DNA from: an uncultured Reyranella sp. | Lineage (GTDB): Bacteria; Pseudomonadota; Alphaproteobacteria; Reyranellales; Reyranellaceae | NCBI RefSeq assembly: GCF_945957355.1 | Contig: NZ_CAMFKM010000001.1 | Coordinates: 62,001 to 126,000 of the forward strand | Reading direction: 5' to 3' | DNA: 64,000 bases | Shown here: in pieces, positions 35,605 through 45,259 of the stretch | Numbering within the stretch: position 1 is the stretch's first letter | Layout of the letters: each line of letters opens with the position of its first letter | Program-made: the position numbers and the translations under genes | Notes under the pieces: generated by a model | Told to the model about the DNA's origin: nothing | The model's database searches: none | Seen by the model: the letters and a program-made list of their open reading frames with translations, nothing else

Positions 35605-38600
35605 TCAAGCCGCGGCTCGATCGGTGATGCGCACGATCGGGTAGCGCTCGACCAACGGGGCGAGGATCGAAGGGCCGGTGGCGCCGGTCGGCACGAACAG
35701 GCGGAGCTTCCAGGCGATGATCTCGGAGATCAGCCCCATCGCCTTCAGGCGATCGACCATCCCGTCGGTGAAGCCGCAGAGTTCCACCCGGAACAGGCCC
35801 ATCACCTTGGAGCGGCGCACGCTCAGCCCATCCTGCAGCTCGAGGATGGTCCGACCGTCGAGCACGGCGGTCCAGGCATCCGCTGACGCGAGGCTCACGT
35901 CATCGGCGCTTACGGCCTGCGCCACCCATGCTGGCGAAACCAAGCGGCCGATGACGCGCTCGCCGGCATCGGTCTGCAGCCGGTAGACCCGCATGGACTC
36001 GTCCGGCAGCCGCTTCCAGATCGGCAGCAGCAGGCCAGTGACGATATGGAGCTCGCTCTCCGTGTAATGAGGTATCTCGGCGAGTTCGCGCGCCCAGGCT
36101 TGAGCAAAGGCAGCTTGATCCGACCGCTGCCAGTGCGACTGCTCAAGGGCCGCTACCGAAAGGGCTGTCCGCTCCATCGGACGCACGAGCCGGACGCGGC
36201 GTTCCACCTCGCCATCATCCAGCATGACGCTCGGCGCCGGGACCTGTACCGCCGCCCGGCCCGACTGCGCATTGACGAGCAGGACCGCGCGCGGATCGCC
36301 GGCCCGGTCCAATGCCTCGGTCAGGGCGAGAGGCTGGTTGCGCTCTCGGCGGCGGACTGTGAACACCTGCGTCTCGGCGCCGGTCGTCGGATGGACATGG
36401 ACGACCTGCCGCTGGATCACCGTCAGGCTCTCGGCCGTCAGCGTCTCGATGCCGACGTCGTAGGTACCTGAGGCCCGTGCCCCCTCAATCTTCGCTCGCA
36501 GCAGCCCCTCAAAGACGCCGAACAGTGTGTTCTGCAACTCGATGGTGAGTGCCAGCAGCCGATTGAGGAAGGTCGTGATCGGCGGCAGCTCCTCGCGCAG
36601 GCTGCCGTCTTGATCGGTCAGATGCAGTCCGGTGGCGCCCTGAAAGGCCTCCAGCGAGCAGCCTGGAACCTTGCCGGCGAACAGCAGGAGGTAGAGCTGC
36701 CGCAACGCCGCTCGGCCATAGGGGGACTCGAGATTGTCGTCGGCCCGGAACAGTCCCTGGCCGCCGGTCTGGCGCTGGCCTTTGGTGATGGCGCCCAAAG
36801 TGTCGAGCCGGCGGGCGATGGTCGACAGGAAGCGCTTCTCGGCCTTCACGTCGGTGGCGATCGGCCGAAACAGCGGCGGCTGCGCCTGGTTGGTGCGGTT
36901 GCTGCGTCCCAGCCCCTGGATGGCCGTGTCCGCCTTCCAGCCGGCCTCCAGCAGGTAGTGGACCCGCAGGCGCTGGTTCCGGGCTGAAAGGTCGGCGTGG
37001 TAGGAGCGGCCGGTCCCGCCGGCATCGCTGAACACCAGGATGCGCTTGTCGTCGTCCATGAAGGCCTGCGCGTCAGCGAGATTGGCGGACCCTGGACGGT
37101 TCTCGACGCACAGCCGATCTCCCTTGCGGACGATTCGCCGGGACCGGCCCGTCACCTCGGCGACAGTGTCAGTGCCGAATCGCTGCACGATCTGGTCGAG
37201 GGCACCCTGGACCGGAGCGAGCGAGGCCAGCCGCTCGATCAGGCGGTCACGGCGCTCGACGGCATCCCGGCACTGCACGGGCTGGCCGTCGCGATAGACC
37301 GGCCGCGAGGAGAGATTGCCCTCGCTGTCCGTGAACGGCTCGAAGAGCTGGGTCGGGAAACTGTGCGCCAGGTAATCGAGCACATACTCGCGCGGTGTGA
37401 TGTCGACCTGGACGTCGCCCCACTCCTCGGTCGGAATGTCGGCCAGCCGACGCTCCATAAGCGCTTCGCCGGTCGAGACGATCTGGATGACGGCGGCATG
37501 TCCCGCTTCCAGATCACGCTCGATCGCCCGGATCAGGGTCGGCGTCTTCATCGACGTGATGAGATGGGAGAAGAACCGCTGCTTGGCGGACTCGAAGGCC
37601 GACCTCGCCGCGGACTTGGCCTGCGCATTGAGCGTGCCACGCTCGCCGGTGACGTTGGCGGCCTGAAGCGCGGCGTCGAGATTGTTGTGGATGATCTGGA
37701 AGGCGCCGGCATACGCGTCGTAGACGCGGATCTGCTCAAGCGCGAGCGTGTGCTCGACGAGCTCGTATTCGACCCCCTCGTACGACAGGGATCGGGCAGC
37801 GTAGAGGCCGAGCGCCTTGAGATCGCGAGCAAGAACCTCCATTGCCGCTACGCCGCCGGCCTCAATCGCCTGCACGAACTCGGCGCGCGTGGCGAACGGA
37901 AAGTCCTCGCCGCCCCACAGTCCGAGCCGCTGCGCGTAGGCGAGATTGTGCACAGTGGTGGCCCCGGTGGCCGAGACATACACGACCCGGGCGCTGGGCA
38001 GCGCATGCTGCAGCCGCAGACCGGCACGGCCTTGCTGCGACGGCGCCTGGTCGCCGCGCTCACCCTTGCCGCCGGCAGCATTGGCCATGGCGTGGCTCTC
38101 GTCGAACACGATCACTCCATCGAAGTCCGATCCCAGCCAATCGACGATCTGCCGGACCCGCGAAACCCTTTCCTCACGCGCGTCGGTCCGTAGCGTGGCG
38201 TAGGTGGCAAAAAGGATCCCCTGCTCGAGCCGGATCGGCGTTCCCTGGCGGAAGCGGGCGAGCGGCGTCACCAGCAAGCGCTCCATGCCCAGCGCCGCCC
38301 AGTCACGCTGGGCATCCTCGATCAGCTTGTCGGACTTCGAGATCCACACCGCCCGACGGCGGCCTTTTAGCCAGTTGTCCAAAAGGATGCCGGCAACCTG
38401 GCGGCCCTTCCCAGCGCCAGTGCCGTCGCCCAGCATCCAGCCACGCCGAAAGCGCACGGCGTTGGTGGCATCGTCGGGTGCGGCGAAGACAGTGTCGAAG
38501 GTCTCGTCCACGACCCACGATCCGGCGAGACAGCCCGCATGCGCCTCGCCCGCATAGATGACGCTCTCGAGCTGCGCATCGGACAGCATGCCGACGCTGA

Positions 38601-39939
38601 CGGCATCGGCCGGCAGGTGTGGCCGGTAAGAGGGCTTGGGTGGCGCGACCGAGGCCATCGCCGCGGATTGCACGAGCCGCGTCGGATGCGGAAGGGCGCC
38701 GGCGATTCGGATCGACTGCAGGTCGTACCCTTCATACAGCGCTTCGGTGAGGCTGCCGCCCTCGGCCGGCTTCCAGTCGACGGTCTCGTAAGCAAGTTCG
38801 GTGGCCGCTCGCTCGAGCGAACTGCCAGCAACAGCGAGCGGCTGTCGTGCAGTCCGTCGGCTCGGTCTGATTGCGACGAGACTGACGGATGCCGGAACCA
38901 CTGCCGTACCCTCAACAGGCAAGCGAGGTGGAACATTCGACGTCACCCATTGAAGCAAGGTGGCGACGTCGGGCGCCATACATGGTGATGCCGGAAACGA
39001 TCTCGGATCATCGGCAGGCACGCGATCGATAACCGTCAGCCGGGTCTCGACCGCGGTGCCGTGACGGGCATAAACGCGACCGTCGACGGCAGCGCTGAAC
39101 ACGACCCGGCCGCGTTCCTGCAGACGGACGAGGGCCTCACGCCACGACGGATAGTCCGGCGAGAGGCTGGCACTGGTGATCGCGACCAGGCGGCCGCCGT
39201 CGGCGAGTCGCGCAAGCGCCGAGGACACATGGCGAAGGGCAGCGTCCGCCACGGTGCCATCGACATGCGCCGCGACCGAGAACGGCGGGTTCATCAGCAC
39301 GACGCTCGGACGCACGGCCTCGTCGAGATGGTCGTGGATGTGAGCCGCGTCGTAGCGTGTCGTCGCGACAGCGGGAAACAGCCGCCCGAGCAAAGCCGCG
39401 CGGGTCTCCGCCAGCTCGTTCAAGTGCAGCCCACTGCCCGCAAGCTCCGCGAAGATGGCGGACAGGCCCGTGCCGGCCGAGGGCTCGAGCATGAGATCGG
39501 CCGGGCCGATCGCAGCGGCGCTGGCGGCGACAAACCCGAGCGCGAGCGGCGTCGAGAATTGCTGCAGCGCCTGGCTCTCCTCGGATCGGCGGGTATGAGT
39601 GGGAAGAAGTGCCGCGATCTTGTTGAGCATGGACAGTTCAGCAGCCGGAGACCCAGCCCGTGCCCGAATGGCCGGGCCGAACTTGCGCATGAACAGCACG
39701 GTCGCCGCCTCGCAGGCCTCGTAGGCGGTCTTCCAGTCCCAGGCGCCGGCCGCATCGGAGCCGCCGAAGACGTGCTCCATGGCTGCGCGCAGGATGACCG
39801 CATCGATGCGGCTGCCACGCTCGAGGTGAGGGAGAAGAAGTTGTGCGGCCGCGGCAATGCCGGCGGACGGATCCGCAGGAACGCCGGCGAGCGAGCGCAG
39901 CGGCGCGGGCGCGGCCGCCGGGAGGGAGACATTCGACAT
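35605..39939 (-). CDS. N6-methylase/strawberry-notch-type helicase fusion
   Basis: The ATG at 39939 (MSNVSLPAAAPAPL) gives 1444 residues. The N-terminal third is a class I methylase fold with the amino-methylase motif NPPF (about 216). The rest is a strawberry-notch-like helicase: GTGAGKGRQ (about 503), FDESHAM (about 612) and a C-terminal helicase part with FSDAGGTGRSYHAD and GLGRSNRTNQ. Such giant proteins are regular in ICEs; they may methylate and remodel incoming DNA to escape host defences, but this is untested. The sequence is intact. Confidence 0.87.
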   Translation of the reverse strand: MSNVSLPAAAPAPLRSLAGVPADPSAGIAAAAQLLLPHLERGSRIDAVILRAAMEHVFGGSDAAGAWDWKTAYEACEAATVLFMRKFGPAIRARAGSPAAELSMLNKIAALLPTHTRRSEESQALQQFSTPLALGFVAASAAAIGPADLMLEPSAGTGLSAIFAELAGSGLHLNELAETRAALLGRLFPAVATTRYDAAHIHDHLDEAVRPSVVLMNPPFSVAAHVDGTVADAALRHVSSALARLADGGRLVAITSASLSPDYPSWREALVRLQERGRVVFSAAVDGRVYARHGTAVETRLTVIDRVPADDPRSFPASPCMAPDVATLLQWVTSNVPPRLPVEGTAVVPASVSLVAIRPSRRTARQPLAVAGSSLERAATELAYETVDWKPAEGGSLTEALYEGYDLQSIRIAGALPHPTRLVQSAAMASVAPPKPSYRPHLPADAVSVGMLSDAQLESVIYAGEAHAGCLAGSWVVDETFDTVFAAPDDATNAVRFRRGWMLGDGTGAGKGRQVAGILLDNWLKGRRRAVWISKSDKLIEDAQRDWAALGMERLLVTPLARFRQGTPIRLEQGILFATYATLRTDAREERVSRVRQIVDWLGSDFDGVIVFDESHAMANAAGGKGERGDQAPSQQGRAGLRLQHALPSARVVYVSATGATTVHNLAYAQRLGLWGGEDFPFATRAEFVQAIEAGGVAAMEVLARDLKALGLYAARSLSYEGVEYELVEHTLALEQIRVYDAYAGAFQIIHNNLDAALQAANVTGERGTLNAQAKSAARSAFESAKQRFFSHLITSMKTPTLIRAIERDLEAGHAAVIQIVSTGEALMERRLADIPTEEWGDVQVDITPREYVLDYLAHSFPTQLFEPFTDSEGNLSSRPVYRDGQPVQCRDAVERRDRLIERLASLAPVQGALDQIVQRFGTDTVAEVTGRSRRIVRKGDRLCVENRPGSANLADAQAFMDDDKRILVFSDAGGTGRSYHADLSARNQRLRVHYLLEAGWKADTAIQGLGRSNRTNQAQPPLFRPIATDVKAEKRFLSTIARRLDTLGAITKGQRQTGGQGLFRADDNLESPYGRAALRQLYLLLFAGKVPGCSLEAFQGATGLHLTDQDGSLREELPPITTFLNRLLALTIELQNTLFGVFEGLLRAKIEGARASGTYDVGIETLTAESLTVIQRQVVHVHPTTGAETQVFTVRRRERNQPLALTEALDRAGDPRAVLLVNAQSGRAAVQVPAPSVMLDDGEVERRVRLVRPMERTALSVAALEQSHWQRSDQAAFAQAWARELAEIPHYTESELHIVTGLLLPIWKRLPDESMRVYRLQTDAGERVIGRLVSPAWVAQAVSADDVSLASADAWTAVLDGRTILELQDGLSVRRSKVMGLFRVELCGFTDGMVDRLKAMGLISEIIAWKLRLFVPTGATGPSILAPLVERYPIVRITDRAAA

Positions 39940-40152
39940 GGAGGAGACCTCGGGAGAGCGAGAACGATCCGGACCGGAAGGCGCTCTCTCTGGACCCAGC
40001 CGGCTCAAACCCGTCCCGGCCGTCCTCTCCCTCTCCCCTTGCGCCTCGAAGGTGAGGAATCCCTCAATGAAAAAGCCCGGCAAGGCGGCCGGGCTTGTCC
40101 AACGATGGGTGGCGAAAGCGCGCGGCGGCCCAGGCCGCTCGCGGCGTTCGCG

Positions 40153-42270
40153 CTACTCGGCGGCAATGGCAGTTGGATCGGAATCTTCCGTCACGGAAGC
40201 CTGCCTTTCGCCGTCGGCTAGAAAAGCGGGAAGCTCTTCGGCCGACTCGGCAGGTGTGTCCAACACGTCCTCGCTGTCGGCGAGCCGCAGCGGTTCAGGC
40301 AGCCAGCCGGTGCCGTCGAGCAGCCGCTCGGCCTCCTTGGCCATCTCGGCCTTCTTCAGATGGTCGATGAGCTGTGCTGCCTGGTCGCCCTTGGCCTCCC
40401 GTACTGCCTCCAGGATGCGGGGCTTGGTGACGCGGCCGAGATAGTTGTCGACCGTCGGCCGCCAGCCGACCTCGACCATGTCGAGACCGAGGGCGCGGGC
40501 TAGCCGATCGGCCTGGGCGATCCGCTGCTGCACACCGTGCGCCGAGACGCCCGGTCCGCCGTAGCGGTCGCTCTTCTCGTAGAGGGCGTTCACGCCGAAC
40601 GACACGCAATGTGCGAGGAGCGCGGCGCGGCGATTGTCGTCGAGGGCCGCGAGCCAATCCCAAAGGGCGGCGGCGTCCTTGGGCAGCTCGGCCTTCCAGG
40701 CTTCGTGGCGTTCGGCGGCCGCCTTGGCCGAGGGGCTGTCCTTCAAATCGGCCGCCTGGACAGGGAAGAACACGTGCCGCACCGAAGCCTCGAGGCACGC
40801 GCCTGGCGAGCTGTGCTGGAAGGTGTCGAGGCAAAGCTTGTGTAGTAACGATGTGAGGGCGACCTGCGGGTTGTTCGCCACCGCGTCCCGCAGAGCCAGG
40901 GTGCGATGAGCCGTCAGCTCGCTCACGAGTCGTTCCGGCAGAGGCTTGATCACATCATCGTCGCCGTCGTCGTCCGGTTGTTCGCCTCCGATGGTGATTA
41001 CGGTACGCTGGGCGTGAGTGGCAGGCGCCGCATCATCCGCCCCGCCGATCTCCCCTGTCGCCGGGTCTTCACTGCCGGACAGCGCCGGCTCGTCTTCCGG
41101 TCGGACGTAGCCGCGGTCGGCCGCAAGGTGTCCGTCGGCATCGATGCTGGCGAACACACCGGCTCGCGCGATCTCGGCTGGCTCGTAGCGGACAGGGCGA
41201 TTCTCGAAGGCGACAAGCGCTTGCTCGATCTCGCCCAGCCGCGTGTCGACCTCGTCTGGCAGCTCGTCGGCGCCTTCGTACTCGCCCTCTAGCTTCGCCT
41301 GCTCGGCGGTCAGGGCGTCGAACCTCGCCTGCTCGGCCGGAGTGAGTTCGACCTCCACGCCGTCGAGCCGCCGAAGGTGCTGCGCATGCCCGTAGCGGAA
41401 GTCGACGGCCACCTCGATCCACTTCCAGCCTTCGGCGGCCGTCTTCTCGGCCTCTGTCGCCAGCTTCTCAGTGGCAAGGCGATCGAGCAGGGCCACGTCT
41501 TGAAGCCAGCCGCCTCCGTCGTCCTCGAACAGATCGCGCAGGACTATGCCGCCTGCTGCCTCGTAAGCATCGAGTCCGACGAACCGCGCGCGGCGGTCCG
41601 ACGCGCGCACGGCGCTCTCGGTGAGCTGGCGGCGGATCAGGTAGGGCTCCTTGTTGTAGGACTGCTGCAGCGCCTCCCAGACCTGCTCCTGCCGGGCATG
41701 GTCTGTGCTGACGGTGAAGGCCATGAGCTGCTCCAGGGTCATGCCGTCCTCGGCATAGATCCCGAGCAGCTTCCCAGACACGGCGGCCAAGCGCAGCCGC
41801 TGCTTCACCACGGCGGGCGCGACGAAGAAGCGAGCGGCGATTTCCTCCTCGCCGGCGCCCTGGTCGCGCAACGCCTTGAAGGCACGAAATTGATCCAGCG
41901 GATGCAGGGCGACACGCTGAACATTCTCCGCCAGCGAATCCTCCTCCGCCGAGATCTCGCCTTTTGGATCGCGCACGATGCAGGGGATCGACGCCGTCTT
42001 CGACAGGCGCTTCTGCTTCACGAGGCGCTCAAGGGCCCGGTAGCGGCGGCCGCCGGCCGGGATCTCGAACTGGCCGGTCTCGACACCTTCGTCGAGGACC
42101 GGCCGGACGTTGAGGCTTTGCAGGAGCCCGCGCCGGGCGATGTCCTCAGCCAGGTCCTCGACCGAGACGCCGGCCTTCAGGCGCCGGACGTTGGACTGGC
42201 TGAGCACCAGCTGGTTGAAGGGGATGTCGCGCGAGGCGCTGAGGGTGATCTTCTGAACGGCCTTTGCCAT
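40153..42270 (-). CDS. Large ParB/Spo0J-like nuclease-domain protein
   Basis: The ATG at 42270 has GGAG 9 nt upstream and gives 705 residues. The ParB N-terminal domain is clear: IPFNQLVLSQSNVRR, IARRGLLQSLNVRPV, IPAGGRRYRALERL and AEENVQR-like DSLAENVQRVALHP. A helix-turn-helix (EEEIAARFFVAPAVVKQRLR) follows. The C-terminal 400 residues are acidic and variable. Proteins of this size on ICEs are not classic partition proteins; they may bind DNA for stability or gene control. Its leader resembles those of radC and the helicase gene. Confidence 0.85.
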   Translation of the reverse strand: MAKAVQKITLSASRDIPFNQLVLSQSNVRRLKAGVSVEDLAEDIARRGLLQSLNVRPVLDEGVETGQFEIPAGGRRYRALERLVKQKRLSKTASIPCIVRDPKGEISAEEDSLAENVQRVALHPLDQFRAFKALRDQGAGEEEIAARFFVAPAVVKQRLRLAAVSGKLLGIYAEDGMTLEQLMAFTVSTDHARQEQVWEALQQSYNKEPYLIRRQLTESAVRASDRRARFVGLDAYEAAGGIVLRDLFEDDGGGWLQDVALLDRLATEKLATEAEKTAAEGWKWIEVAVDFRYGHAQHLRRLDGVEVELTPAEQARFDALTAEQAKLEGEYEGADELPDEVDTRLGEIEQALVAFENRPVRYEPAEIARAGVFASIDADGHLAADRGYVRPEDEPALSGSEDPATGEIGGADDAAPATHAQRTVITIGGEQPDDDGDDDVIKPLPERLVSELTAHRTLALRDAVANNPQVALTSLLHKLCLDTFQHSSPGACLEASVRHVFFPVQAADLKDSPSAKAAAERHEAWKAELPKDAAALWDWLAALDDNRRAALLAHCVSFGVNALYEKSDRYGGPGVSAHGVQQRIAQADRLARALGLDMVEVGWRPTVDNYLGRVTKPRILEAVREAKGDQAAQLIDHLKKAEMAKEAERLLDGTGWLPEPLRLADSEDVLDTPAESAEELPAFLADGERQASVTEDSDPTAIAAE

Positions 42271-42502
42271 GAGGGATACTCCGCGACGGACGGCCGGGAG
42301 ACTTTCTCTCGACCTCCAATCCGTCACGGAAGCCGGCGCAGCCCTCTCACTCTCCGTTGCGATGACCAGGAAGACAGGACGCCGCTGCCTAGAGTCCAAG
42401 GACAAACGCGGCTGACGAACAAGGACGCGCAAGCAAAGTGGGTAATCCCCACGAACCGTGTGCTATCATGAGTTGCGCCCTGTCCTTCTGAATAGGTAGT
42501 CA
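42271..42502. promoter_or_regulatory. Divergent control region between parB and the defence island
   Basis: 232 nt between divergent genes. The parB side carries the shared leader type (42300-42360). On the plus side TATCAT (42464-42469) could be a -10 for the GHKL gene; no good -35 is seen. The base composition becomes less GC-rich towards the defence genes. Confidence 0.35.
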
Positions 42503-43417
42503 TTGCACTGCGAAGTTCGGTTTCCGGCCCAATGGATCAACGCCTCGCGCTTTGATTTGGCGCTGCGCGCGTCTTGCGGCCCCCATGATTCGGGGACATT
42601 CGAGGTGACATTCGAAGTCCCCAGCGGCTGCAAGATCATGGTCGAAGCGGCAATCCGCTTTCTGTCCCTCGCCAATCAACTGGCGGCGACAACACGACGC
42701 GTGCGCATGAAATTCGAAGAGGGCGATACCGGGACAATGGGATACCTCAATCGGATGGGCTTCTTCGACCATCTCGCGCCTGAAGTCGAAGTGTTCCCGT
42801 CTCGGCCAGGCTATTCAGCGGCAGAAGCCCACCGGGGAGGTAACGCGGCCCTGGTCGAGATCGCGCGTATTAGCAAGGATGAGCGCGACGAAGACCTTCC
42901 TACCCGCCTGACCGCCGCTCTCATGCGTTCTTGCCACACTCGGGCGGACGCAGCCGAGCTCGAGGGCGCGGCATGGACCATCTTTGCCGAACTGATCGAC
43001 AACGTCTTCTCCCATAGCAGCACCCTCCTGGACGGATACGCGGCGCTACAGGTCTATCCGAAGGGCGATCGGCTCTCGGTGGCAGTGTCGGACAGCGGTC
43101 TTGGGATCATGCAAACGCTCCGGCCGACCATAGGAAATGAATTTCCGAGGCTCACAGGCCTTTCCGATACCCAACTGCTTGTCGAAATATTTCGGCAGGG
43201 ACTGTCTCGGCACGGTCCCGATCGGGGCTGCGGGCTGAAGGGAAGCGCCGCCAAAGCCATCAAATTTCAAGCCGTTCTCGATGTGCGACTGCCTCGTCAG
43301 CGCGTCGTGCTGTTACCCGCGCGAGGCGCCTACAAGGTCAACACTGCGGACTGTTACGACGGGCTTCCGCTCATGTGGGGCACGCACATTGGGTTCGGAT
43401 TCAAGCTAGGGGGTTGA
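42503..43417 (+). CDS. GHKL-type ATP-binding protein next to CBASS
   Basis: The frame opens with a TTG at 42503; no better start gives the conserved N-terminus. The first 100 residues look like a STAS-like part (VPSGCKIMVEAAIRFLSLAN). The second half is a GHKL ATPase with N box ELIDNVFSHS, G1 box DSGLGI and G2 GCGLKGSA. GHKL/STAS-like pairs work as anti-sigma or sensor switches. It is followed 31 nt later by a DUF4325 gene, and the pair leads directly into CBASS. The role here is unknown; regulation of CBASS is my inference. Confidence 0.75.
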   Translation: MHCEVRFPAQWINASRFDLALRASCGPHDSGTFEVTFEVPSGCKIMVEAAIRFLSLANQLAATTRRVRMKFEEGDTGTMGYLNRMGFFDHLAPEVEVFPSRPGYSAAEAHRGGNAALVEIARISKDERDEDLPTRLTAALMRSCHTRADAAELEGAAWTIFAELIDNVFSHSSTLLDGYAALQVYPKGDRLSVAVSDSGLGIMQTLRPTIGNEFPRLTGLSDTQLLVEIFRQGLSRHGPDRGCGLKGSAAKAIKFQAVLDVRLPRQRVVLLPARGAYKVNTADCYDGLPLMWGTHIGFGFKLGG

Positions 43418-43435
43418 TTTATCGGCCAAGTCTGA

Positions 43436-43457
43436 TTAAATGGATTAAATGAACGAG
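43436..43457 (+). repeat. Translation-start repeat, copy 1
   Basis: A 22-base segment (TTAAATGGATTAAATGAACG, then AG) spans the start of the STAS-like gene. It recurs with two changes at 44020-44041, just before capV. Confidence 0.6.
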
Positions 43458-44003
43458 GACGTTCGCGTGCTTGCCCTGCGTGAAATCATGGATCGCCCAG
43501 AAGGTTGGGGGCGTGCACAGGGACGCGAGGTCTATCAGCGTCTGCTCGGATCGGTGGAAGAAAACACAGGAACACTAGTGTTCAAGATCTCCATGAAGGA
43601 CGTCAAGCGGGTCGACATATCGTTCGCTTCGGAAACGGTGGTTGAGATTGCGCGGCGATATCGTGGAAGCAAAGGCTTTTGTCTGATCGACTTGACTGAC
43701 CCCGATCTGATCGAGAATTGGGATGCTGCAGCGGCAAGGAAGGGCCAACCGCTTCTCGTGTGGGAGGGAAGGACGGGCCGGCTTATTGGAGCGGAACCGA
43801 CCCAGGGTTGCCGGGAGGCTTTTCAGTTTGCATTGCGTCACCCAACTGTGCGCGCTGCCGAGTTTGCGGAGAGCAAGAGCGATATGACGATCGCGAATGC
43901 GAGCATGAAATTCAAACAGCTCTGGGAGCAGGGATTTTTGCTCCGGCGAGAGAGTGCCGCGAATTCAGGTGGAGTCGAGTTTGTGTATCAGCGGGTGGGC
44001 TGA
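43449..44003 (+). CDS. STAS-like (DUF4325) protein
   Basis: 184 residues starting MNEDVRVLALREIMDRPEGW. The core FKISMKDVKRVDISFASETV and the GFCLIDLTDPDLIENWDAAA stretch match the STAS-like DUF4325 domain, usually a partner of GHKL ATPases. It could act as an anti-anti-sigma-like switch controlled by the upstream ATPase. The gap to capV is 57 nt. The start region carries a 22-base sequence that is repeated before capV. Confidence 0.75.
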   Translation: MNEDVRVLALREIMDRPEGWGRAQGREVYQRLLGSVEENTGTLVFKISMKDVKRVDISFASETVVEIARRYRGSKGFCLIDLTDPDLIENWDAAAARKGQPLLVWEGRTGRLIGAEPTQGCREAFQFALRHPTVRAAEFAESKSDMTIANASMKFKQLWEQGFLLRRESAANSGGVEFVYQRVG

Positions 44004-44019
44004 TTTTTTTTAACTGCCG

Positions 44020-44041
44020 TTAAGTGGATTCAATGAACGAG
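44020..44041 (+). repeat. Translation-start repeat, copy 2, with short leader frame
   Basis: TTAAGTGGATTCAATGAACG plus AG: 20 of 22 bases match 43436-43457. The ATG inside (44033) opens an 11-codon frame, MNEKIASTDHD, that ends at 44068, overlapping the capV start (44061). It may couple translation of capV to the genes before it. Confidence 0.55.
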
Positions 44042-44060
44042 AAAATTGCGAGCACCGATC

Positions 44061-45236
44061 ATGACTGAGAGGCGGCCCTTTAGAGTCCTTAGTCTGGATG
44101 GCGGAGGGATGCGCGGAACGTATACCGCGACCTATCTGGATCTTGTCGCAGCGACTTTTGCGCGGCAGCGCAATGTTTCTGCTCTCGATATTGGAGCGGC
44201 CTTTGATCTGATCGTCGGCACCAGCACCGGTGGGATCATCGCCTGCGCGCTCGCCGCCGACGTGCCGTTGAAGAACGTCGTGGCGCTCTACCGGCGATAC
44301 GGGGCGAGCATCTTTCCACGGGCAATGCCTTCCGGCTTGGGCAGTGCGATCGTTGATCTCTACAAGCGACCGGCTGCATTGGCAGCCGGTACTGAAAGCC
44401 TGCGCGCGGCGCTCCAAGCTCAGCTCGGCCAGAAGACGATGGGCCAGATCTACACCGAGCGGCGCATTGCTCTCGCCATCCCTGCGGTCGAGATGAGCCA
44501 GCATCGGGCGTGGGTGTTCAAGACCCCGCACCTTCCCGGGACCAATCATCGCGACGACAACTACAGCTTGGTGGATGTTTGCCTCGCAACATCGGCAGCT
44601 CCCGTGTACCGCTCGCTTGCGGCCGTCAACCATCCTGCAACAGTCGCGCCAGCCAACGAGCAAGATGCGCTGAACCAGTTCCGGGACGAGACCGACGGTT
44701 TCAACATGTTCGTTGATGGCGGGTTGTGGGCGAACAATCCTGTACTGGTCGGTCTGGTCGATGCGCTCGATCTCACCAAATCCGGTCAGGAAATCGAGAT
44801 CTTCTGCCTTGGGACCTGCCCGATGCCGGCAGGCGAGCAAATCTCGAAATACGCCACTCATCGCGGCCTGGCTGAATGGAAATTCGGCGGCGAAGCGGCC
44901 GCGCTTTCCATCGACGCCCAGCAATTCGCGTTCGACCATGTCGCCAAGAAGCTGGCGCGTCACGTCGACCGCAAGTGCACGATCATCCGTTTCCCCAGTG
45001 AAAGGGTGCCAGCTGCCCTGATCCCCTATCTCGGTCTGGACGAGACGCGCCCCGAGGCAATTCAGGCCCTCGTCAACCAGGCGCGCACGGACGCCGACAT
45101 GACCAACAGCAAATGTGCGTATGCGAACAGCGATCCAGAGGCGGCTCTGATTTGCGCGCTGTTCAGCTCGGCGCCGCCACGTACCGAGCCAGTCACCGAG
45201 GGGTCGTCGAAGACAGCAAACACGGTGGCAGGCTAG
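44061..45236 (+). CDS. capV: CapV-like patatin phospholipase, CBASS effector
   Basis: The ATG at 44061 gives 391 residues. Patatin motifs are complete: the oxyanion loop DGGGMRG (13-19), the nucleophile in GTSTGG (Ser55) and the catalytic Asp in DGG (Asp219). CapV phospholipases are switched on by a cyclic dinucleotide and destroy the inner membrane of infected cells. The gene lies 23 nt before the CD-NTase gene, as in V. cholerae-type type II CBASS. Confidence 0.9.
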   Translation: MTERRPFRVLSLDGGGMRGTYTATYLDLVAATFARQRNVSALDIGAAFDLIVGTSTGGIIACALAADVPLKNVVALYRRYGASIFPRAMPSGLGSAIVDLYKRPAALAAGTESLRAALQAQLGQKTMGQIYTERRIALAIPAVEMSQHRAWVFKTPHLPGTNHRDDNYSLVDVCLATSAAPVYRSLAAVNHPATVAPANEQDALNQFRDETDGFNMFVDGGLWANNPVLVGLVDALDLTKSGQEIEIFCLGTCPMPAGEQISKYATHRGLAEWKFGGEAAALSIDAQQFAFDHVAKKLARHVDRKCTIIRFPSERVPAALIPYLGLDETRPEAIQALVNQARTDADMTNSKCAYANSDPEAALICALFSSAPPRTEPVTEGSSKTANTVAG

Positions 45237-45259
45237 CAACAGGAAAGAGGACGTAGAAC

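Noticed and set aside
36997..38193. 398-codon plus-strand frame
   Set aside because: Antisense shadow of the helicase gene with no recognisable motif.
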